This document shows, in pieces, positions 59,206-64,000 of a stretch of 64,000 nt of DNA. The notes beneath the pieces were generated by a model that saw only the letters and a list, made by a program, of their open reading frames with translations, was not told the origin of the DNA and did no database searches. A program made the position numbers and the translations under genes. Each line of letters begins with the position of its first letter. Position 1 is the first letter of the stretch. Origin of the DNA: Lacisediminihabitans profunda (GTDB lineage Bacteria > Actinomycetota > Actinomycetes > Actinomycetales > Microbacteriaceae); assembly GCF_008040105.1 (NCBI RefSeq), contig NZ_VRMG01000009.1, positions 1-64,000 on the forward strand. Direction: 5' to 3'.

Positions 59206-60564
59206 TCAGACCATCACGTCGATGGTCGTTGACGTGCCGTGGGGACCTCGCGGGGAGGCGGGCGTCTGTTCCGTGGTGGGGGCGGTCTCCCGCTGACGCG
59301 GCGGCTCGGGCGCGAACCGCTCGCGCGGCGCCCCACCGTCCCCGCGGTCCGTCGGCTGGTTGTGCGACGACAGGTTGAGGTTCGAGTTCTGCCCGGAACT
59401 CGCGAGATCCCTGCGGAGGTCGGGCAGGATGGCGCGGATAGCGTCGCGCCCGACATCGGTGGGCGCGAAGAGCTCCACCCGGATGCCGTCGGCGCTCACC
59501 TGGGCGCGCACGGTGACGGGTCCGAGGCTGTCCGGGGCCACGGTGACCACGATCGTGTGTTCGCCAGTGGGTGCGGTGGCGAGAGTGAAGAGCGGGCGGG
59601 ACAGCTGGGTCGCGAGCGGTGGCGTCGCGGCCGGAGCCGCGGCCGGTGCGACGGCGACCGGCGCAGCGACGGTCTGGGCCACCGGAGCAGGGGCGGGGGC
59701 GACGGCGGGCGCCTGGCCGGTCGCGGCCTCCGCTCCGCGTTCCTGCGACTGCCGAGCCGGGAGGGAGCTCGCGGAGACGACGGCCGCCGCGGGCGGCCCG
59801 ACGACCGCGGGGGTAGCTGGAATGGCGACCGAGGCCGCCGGGACCGTGACCGCCGGAGGCACGGCGGCGGGGCTGGTGCCCGGCGCGAGCGCGATCGTGC
59901 TCGCGCCGGGTGAATCGGGTGCCGGTTGGGGCGGCATCGCGGTCTCCGTCGCGGGCCCGGCCGGCGACGGGGCGACGGACGGGGAGGGGGCGGCGCTCTT
60001 CGCCTTCCCGCCCTTGCCGTCTGTGGGGGCGGCCAGGGGGGCCGGCGCGGTCGCGGCAATCGCCGCGGTCGAGGCCGGGAGGGCCGGGGCCGCCGGGGCG
60101 GATTCGACCGCACCGGGCACCGCGGTCGACCTGGCGGGTGTGGCCGCCGACGGCGGCGTCGACTTCACCGCGCCAGGCAATGCGGCCGGCACCGGAACGG
60201 GGATCGCGGCCGGGATGGACGTGAGGGCCGCGGCGAGTGCGGCCGGATCGACCACGGCCGGCGCTCCGGGGTCGGCGGGGGTGGAGGAATCGGTGGTCGC
60301 CGGCGCGGTGCCAGTCGACTGAGCGGCGTCCTTCGACTTCGCGGTGCCTGTCGACTGAGCGACGTCCTTCGACGACGCGGTGTCCTTCGGCGACGCGGTG
60401 TCCTTCGACGACGCCGTGTCGGTCGACGGGGCGGCGTTCGACCCGGCGAGCGCGGCGGTCGCGCCGGTCAGCGCGGCCCCGAAGAGCCCCGCCGCGCCCG
60501 GGCTCGACTTCGTGGCCGGCGCCGACGCGGACGGCGGCGCGGCGAGCAGCCCGACCATGGTCAC
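59206..60564 (-). CDS. fliK: Flagellar hook-length control protein FliK
   Basis: A 452-residue protein. The N-terminal 330 residues are Ala/Pro/Thr/Ser-rich and disordered in look, including seven six-residue repeats (DTASSK-like) at about 43-84. The C-terminal domain TIVVTVAPDSLGPVTVRAQVSADGIRVELFAPTDVGRDAIRAILPDLRRDLASSGQNSNLNLSSHN is the Flg_hook domain, with GPVxVRxxxxxxxxxxxFxxxxxxxR. FliK measures the hook and triggers the FlhB switch. GTG 60564 overlaps the fliJ stop (GTGA) and has GGAGG seven bases before it; ATG 60558 is an alternative. Confidence 0.85.
   Translation of the reverse strand: MTMVGLLAAPPSASAPATKSSPGAAGLFGAALTGATAALAGSNAAPSTDTASSKDTASPKDTASSKDVAQSTGTAKSKDAAQSTGTAPATTDSSTPADPGAPAVVDPAALAAALTSIPAAIPVPVPAALPGAVKSTPPSAATPARSTAVPGAVESAPAAPALPASTAAIAATAPAPLAAPTDGKGGKAKSAAPSPSVAPSPAGPATETAMPPQPAPDSPGASTIALAPGTSPAAVPPAVTVPAASVAIPATPAVVGPPAAAVVSASSLPARQSQERGAEAATGQAPAVAPAPAPVAQTVAAPVAVAPAAAPAATPPLATQLSRPLFTLATAPTGEHTIVVTVAPDSLGPVTVRAQVSADGIRVELFAPTDVGRDAIRAILPDLRRDLASSGQNSNLNLSSHNQPTDRGDGGAPRERFAPEPPRQRETAPTTEQTPASPRGPHGTSTTIDVMV
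60310..60435. repeat. Seven tandem 18-bp units inside fliK
   Basis: The units start at 60310, 60328, 60346, 60364, 60382, 60400 and 60418, all in phase. The plus-strand consensus is GTCCTTCGACGACGCGGT, best in the copies at 60364, 60382 and 60400, which differ at one or two places. They encode the six-residue repeats DTASSK, DTASPK, DTASSK, DVAQST, GTAKSK, DAAQST and GTAPAT. Confidence 0.85.
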
Positions 60565-60998
60565 TGGGGGGCCTCCGACCGCGAGCGGTGCCATCCGGTG
60601 GAGGCGATCTCGTCGAGCACGGCCTGCTCGGCCACGATCTCGCCGCTAGCGACGGCGGCCGAGAAGCGCATTTCGAGCTTCTCGAGGCCGACGGACCTCC
60701 CTCGTGCCTCGGTGAAGGCCGCGGATGCCTCGTCGCGGCTAGCGCGGTGCATGGAGTCGAGGGCCTCGAGCTCGGCGAGCATGCTGCGGGAGGACGCGCG
60801 GGCCGCGGCGACGGCGTAGAGAACCGCGGCGCTCGTGGCCTCGGCCGGCACGACGCTGAGCGCGGCGCGGGCGCGGCGCTGCCTCGCCGAACTCTCGTTG
60901 GCGCGGGCGTTGGCCGACGCGAGGTCGCTCGCCGCCTGATCCTGCTGGATCTGTCGCAGGCGGAGCAATCCCGCTAGCGGAAACATTCTGGCCATCAT
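60561..60998 (-). CDS. fliJ: FliJ, export ATPase stalk protein
   Basis: A 145-residue, mostly alpha-helical coiled-coil protein. FPLAGLLRLRQIQQDQAASDLASANARANESSARQRRARAAL is the FliJ-like start (xLxxLLxLRxxQExxAxxxL), and long Ala/Glu-rich heptads follow. ATG 60998 overlaps the fliI stop as ATGA. FliJ sits in the FliI hexamer like the gamma subunit of F-ATPase. The sequence is weakly conserved, so the name relies on position and form. Confidence 0.82.
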   Translation of the reverse strand: MMARMFPLAGLLRLRQIQQDQAASDLASANARANESSARQRRARAALSVVPAEATSAAVLYAVAAARASSRSMLAELEALDSMHRASRDEASAAFTEARGRSVGLEKLEMRFSAAVASGEIVAEQAVLDEIASTGWHRSRSEAPQ

Positions 60999-62314
60999 GA
61001 GCCTCCCAGTGTGCTGACGAGCCGGTTGAGCTGGGCCCACGCGTCGTGCGCGGTGGACTGTTCGGTCATCCGCTGCTGCAGAAAGGCGTTGATTTCGCCC
61101 TCGTGGTCGACGGCGGCGTCGACGAGCGGGTTCGCGCCGCGCTGGTAGGCGCCGACGTCGAGAAGGTCCTGGGCGGCGCGACGCGCGGCGAGGGTCTTGC
61201 GCAGGAAGCCGGCGGTGGCCGTCTGCTCGCCCGAGTTGACGCGGGAGGCGACCCGGGAGATCGAGCCGAGGGCATCCACCGAGGGAAAGTGCCCGGCGAC
61301 GGCGAGCTTGCGGTCGAGCACGACGTGGCCGTCGAGAAAGGAGCGGGCCGCGTCGGCGATCGGCTCGTTGTGGTCGTCGCCGTCAACGAGGACCGTGTAG
61401 ATGCCGGTGACGGAGCCACTCTCGCCGGTGCCCGCGCGCTCGAGCAGCCGCGCGAGGAGGGAGAACGTCGACGGCGGGTAGCCGCGGGTTGCCGGCGGTT
61501 CGCCGACCGAGAGGCCGATCTCGCGCTGGGCCATCGCCACGCGGGTGAGCGAGTCCATCATGAGCATGACGTTCGCCCCGGCGTCCCGGAAAGACTCCGC
61601 GATCCTGGTGGCGACGAAGGCGGCGCGCAGCCGCATCATCGCCGGCTCGTCGGAGGTCGACACGACCACGATCGAGCGCGCCAGGCCCTCCGCGCCGAGG
61701 TCGTCCTCGAGGAATTCGCGAACCTCTCGACCTCTCTCGCCGACGAGCGCGATCACCGAGACCTCGGCATCCGTTCCGCGGGCGATCATCGAGAGCAGCG
61801 AGGACTTTCCGACGCCCGACCCGGCGAAGAGGCCGATGCGCTGGCCCATGCCCACGGTCGTGAGGGTGTCGAGCACGCGCACGCCGAGCTGCAGCGGGGT
61901 GTCGATGCGGGCGCGGTGCATGGCGGATGGGCTGTCGTTGTCGAGGGGGACCAGGGCGTCCGGCCGCAGCGGACCCTTGCCGTCGATCGGACGGCCGAGG
62001 CCGTCGATGACCCGGCCGAACAGGCCGCTCCCGGTGGGCACGAGCATCGGCACTCCGCGCGACCTCGCCGGGGCGCCCGCGTTGATCCCGGTCATGCGGC
62101 TCAGCGGCATGCACCGGATGCCGGTGCGGGTCGTCGCGATGACCTCGGCGTCGAGGGCGCCGTCGCCGATGGTGACGAGGTCGCCGATCGCGCAGTCCAG
62201 GCCGGACACCTCGAGGCCGAGGCCCACGATGGAGGAGACGACGCCGACGCGTTCCGGACGGCCGGCGGAGAGCGCGGCGGCGAAGCGCTGCGGATGCGGG
62301 CGGTAGACGCTCAC
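60995..62314 (-). CDS. fliI: Flagellar export ATPase FliI
   Basis: A 439-residue ATPase of the F-type beta-subunit family. The P-loop is GLFAGSGVGKSSLLSMIARG, the Walker B region VMLMMDSLTRVAMAQREIGLSVGEPPATRGYPPSTFSLLARLLERAG is diagnostic of FliI/YscN, and GERGREVREFLEDDLG is also present. It energises or assists export through FlhA/FlhB. The start overlaps fliH by 4 bp. Confidence 0.97.
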   Translation of the reverse strand: MSVYRPHPQRFAAALSAGRPERVGVVSSIVGLGLEVSGLDCAIGDLVTIGDGALDAEVIATTRTGIRCMPLSRMTGINAGAPARSRGVPMLVPTGSGLFGRVIDGLGRPIDGKGPLRPDALVPLDNDSPSAMHRARIDTPLQLGVRVLDTLTTVGMGQRIGLFAGSGVGKSSLLSMIARGTDAEVSVIALVGERGREVREFLEDDLGAEGLARSIVVVSTSDEPAMMRLRAAFVATRIAESFRDAGANVMLMMDSLTRVAMAQREIGLSVGEPPATRGYPPSTFSLLARLLERAGTGESGSVTGIYTVLVDGDDHNEPIADAARSFLDGHVVLDRKLAVAGHFPSVDALGSISRVASRVNSGEQTATAGFLRKTLAARRAAQDLLDVGAYQRGANPLVDAAVDHEGEINAFLQQRMTEQSTAHDAWAQLNRLVSTLGGS

Positions 62315-62919
62315 GATGCCTCCCCCGCGATGGCGGCCTTCGCGCGGGCGAGCGCGGTGGAGATCCTCGCGTCGAGGTAGCCGACCTCGAATTCGGTGAC
62401 GGCGTCGCCGCGGGCGAGCGAATCGTCCGGGGCGAAGAGCACCCCGGTCGCGGCGATGGTGTCCGCGTCGAGGCCGGCGAGATCGACGGGGTTCATCCGC
62501 ACCACTCGCACTGTCGTGGAGTCCGCCCCGGCGAGCGCCCGGGTCAGGGCGCTGCGCGCCGAGTTCTCGTCCCGGCTGAGTTCGGAGCCGAGGATCGCCT
62601 CGGCGAGCTCGATCGCGGCCGCGGCGAGCGCGTCCTGCGAGCCCTCGATCAGGGGGAGGGTGCGCTCGTCGAGAGCCCTCGCGGCCGCCCCGAGCACGGC
62701 GATGACCCGGTCTATCCTGGCACGCCCGTGCAGAACGGCCGCCTCGTGCTCCGCGTCCAGGCGGGCGATGCGCTCCGCGAGCTCGCCCGATGCCGCGCGC
62801 AGTCCGGCCGCATAGCCGGCCGCGTGCCCGCTCGCCCGCGACTGCACCTCGAACGGGTCCGTCTCGAGACTGCGCAGCGCCGGGAAGGTCACCGGAAAGA
62901 ACTCCTGGTCAATCGACAT
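62311..62919 (-). CDS. fliH: Flagellar export protein FliH
   Basis: A 202-residue protein. A long helix with alternating Ala and charged residues (AAGYAAGLRAASGELAERIARLDAEHEAAV) is the FliH-like stalk with small-residue periodicity. ELAEAILGSELSRDENSARSALTRALAGA and LARGDAVTEFEVGYLDARIS fit the E/F0F1 b/delta-like C-terminal domain. FliH docks FliI to the C-ring and export gate. It overlaps fliG by 11 bp and fliI by 4 bp. Confidence 0.88.
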   Translation of the reverse strand: MSIDQEFFPVTFPALRSLETDPFEVQSRASGHAAGYAAGLRAASGELAERIARLDAEHEAAVLHGRARIDRVIAVLGAAARALDERTLPLIEGSQDALAAAAIELAEAILGSELSRDENSARSALTRALAGADSTTVRVVRMNPVDLAGLDADTIAATGVLFAPDDSLARGDAVTEFEVGYLDARISTALARAKAAIAGEAS

Positions 62920-63928
62920 AGTCGTCCTCGTCGCCGCGCTGCACGGTGATGATGCCCTGCGCCTCCAGGTCGCGGATGGCGCGGACCACCTCGGCCCTCG
63001 CCTCCTCGATCTGGGTCATGCGCACGGGGCCGAGGGCCTGGATCTCGTCCTCGAGGATCTCCTTGTTGCGCTCGGAGATGTTCGCGCGGATGACCTCGGT
63101 GACCGCCTCGGACGAACCCTTCATGGCGACCGCGAGCACGGCCGCGTCGATGCCGCGAAGCACCTGCTGCACGTCCTTGCGCTCGAACTTGACGAGGTCG
63201 GCGAAGGTCAGCATCCGCGAGCGCACCTCTTCGGCGAGCTGCGGGTCGAGGCCGTCGAGGCCGTCGAGCACCGCGCGCTCGGTCGAGACGTCCGACCGGT
63301 TGATGATCTCGACGAGCGGCTGGATGCCGCCGACCACATCGGTGGTCTCGCGCGCGGTGACGACGGCGCTCGCGCGCTGCTTGAGGTTGTCGGCCACGAT
63401 GCGCACGGCCTCCGGCGCCGCGGTGCCCATCGTGCCGATCGCCTGGGCGACATCGGTGCGCAGCTGAGGATCGAGGGCGGAGAGCACCGGCGACGCGTGC
63501 TCCGGGCGCAGGTGCGCGAGCACGAGCGCGATCGTCTGGGGAAGTTCGCCGTCGAGGAGCGTGATGAGCTGACCCGGCTCAGCCGTGTCGAGAAACTCGA
63601 AGGCGCGGCCCGCCATCGACGAGGCGACGCGGTTCATGACCCCCGCCGCGCGCTCCGACCCGAACGACGCCTCGAGCAGTCCGGCGGCGAAGTCCTTGCC
63701 GCCGCGGGCGCCACGGCCGCCCTTGATCGTGAGCTCGTGAAACTCCTCGATCGTGCGCTCGGCCACCGCGGCGTCGACCCGACGCAGCCGGATGATCTCC
63801 GCGGCGATCTCCTCGGCCTCCGCGTCATTGAACTGCTTCATGACCTCCGCGGCACGCAGCGGGTCCATGTTCATCAGCACGACGGCGACCTTCTGGGTGC
63901 CGGTCAGTACGGCGGTCACCTCGCTCAT
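62909..63928 (-). CDS. fliG: Flagellar motor switch protein FliG
   Basis: A 339-residue rotor protein. KVAVVLMNMDPLRAAEVMKQFNDAEAEEIAAEII is the start of FliG_N, the middle domain has MNRVASSMAGRAFEFLDTAEPGQLITLLDGELPQTIALVLAHLRPEHASPVLSALDP (EHPQ-like helix), and the C-terminal torque domain LRGIDAAVLAVAMKGSSEAVTEVIRANISERNKEILEDEIQALGPVRMTQIEEARAEVVRAIRDLEAQG carries the charged ridge that meets MotA. Its ATG overlaps the fliF stop as ATGA. Confidence 0.97.
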   Translation of the reverse strand: MSEVTAVLTGTQKVAVVLMNMDPLRAAEVMKQFNDAEAEEIAAEIIRLRRVDAAVAERTIEEFHELTIKGGRGARGGKDFAAGLLEASFGSERAAGVMNRVASSMAGRAFEFLDTAEPGQLITLLDGELPQTIALVLAHLRPEHASPVLSALDPQLRTDVAQAIGTMGTAAPEAVRIVADNLKQRASAVVTARETTDVVGGIQPLVEIINRSDVSTERAVLDGLDGLDPQLAEEVRSRMLTFADLVKFERKDVQQVLRGIDAAVLAVAMKGSSEAVTEVIRANISERNKEILEDEIQALGPVRMTQIEEARAEVVRAIRDLEAQGIITVQRGDEDDYVD

Positions 63929-64000
63929 GCCGGCTGCCTGTCATCCATGAGTCCGCGCAGGAAGTCGGCGGTGCGCTGCGGGTCCTTGCCGGCGAGGGCG
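63925..64000 (-). CDS. fliF: MS-ring protein FliF, C-terminal end (cut by the window edge)
   Basis: Only the last 24 codons are in the window: ALAGKDPQRTADFLRGLMDDRQPA, then TGA at 63927-63925. The tail matches the cytoplasmic FliF end that binds FliG (D-P-x-x-x-A-x-x-L-R-x-x-M). The stop overlaps the fliG start codon, as usual for fliF-fliG. The rest of the gene lies to the right. Confidence 0.85.
   Translation of the reverse strand, partial: ALAGKDPQRTADFLRGLMDDRQPA

Noticed and set aside
1-64000. CRISPR arrays, tRNA or rRNA genes, phage or insertion-sequence ends
   Set aside because: No regularly spaced repeats, no cloverleaf-like sequence, no transposase or integrase motif, and no terminal inverted repeats with target duplications were found.

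Overview
The window looks like chromosome from a motile, high-GC actinobacterium. The mix of genes (GntR/DasR-type amino-sugar control, PucR-regulated gabT, YggU and DUF1206 proteins, an actinobacterial-type FliM and a large FliN, and csrA behind flhA) fits the family Microbacteriaceae best. That placement is inference: no rRNA or other taxonomic marker is present. No tRNA, rRNA, CRISPR array, intact insertion sequence or prophage was seen.

Left part (1-16.8 kb) is accessory metabolism. It starts with an SDR oxidoreductase divergent from an ArsR regulator. Then come a broken ThiF-family remnant, a LysE exporter and a large secreted beta-propeller/phosphoesterase. From 6.3 to 12.8 kb lies a complete amino-sugar locus: solute-binding protein, two permeases, a GntR regulator, NanK and NanE on the minus strand, facing nagB on the plus strand. 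A DasR-type operator sits in the first leader. Small genes follow (GNAT, TetR/cupin pair, VOC protein, zinc-ribbon protein, aldo-keto reductase).

Middle part (16.8-47.1 kb). From 17.6 to 27.1 kb is an amino-acid catabolism region: a semialdehyde dehydrogenase, a gabT/aldehyde dehydrogenase/glutaryl-CoA-dehydrogenase-like operon under a divergent PucR regulator, a CaiB/BaiF CoA-transferase, a double-hotdog thioesterase and the last codons of a lost thiolase. Together these read as a 5-aminovalerate or GABA to glutarate to glutaryl-CoA route. From 27.6 to 35.6 kb is an alpha-glycoside operon (ROK regulator, ABC transporter, GH15, GH31) with an operator over the ROK leader. Then come an ArsR/SRPBCC pair, flavodoxin, an MFS exporter, a MarR regulator whose palindrome also precedes a small repeat protein gene, a CYTH-CHAD protein, an acyltransferase, DUF1206, an FMN-binding lipid-anchored or secreted protein, a second phosphoesterase, an acetate transporter and a methyltransferase.

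Right part (47.2-64 kb) is one long minus-strand flagellar block. In transcription order it is fliF (cut by the window edge), fliG, fliH, fliI, fliJ, fliK, flgD, flgE, flbD, motA, motB, fliM, fliN, fliO, fliP, fliQ, fliR, flhB, flhA, an FlhF-like protein without a visible P-loop, and csrA. Many stops and starts overlap, so translation is probably coupled. The block supplies the rotor/switch, export ATPase, hook, stator and export gate; flagellin, cap and chemotaxis genes are not in view. Points of most interest are the FlhF-like pseudo-GTPase, the in-phase 18-bp repeat array in fliK, the enlarged FliN, the two matching MarR palindromes, the dre operator, and the remains of thiF and thiolase genes.
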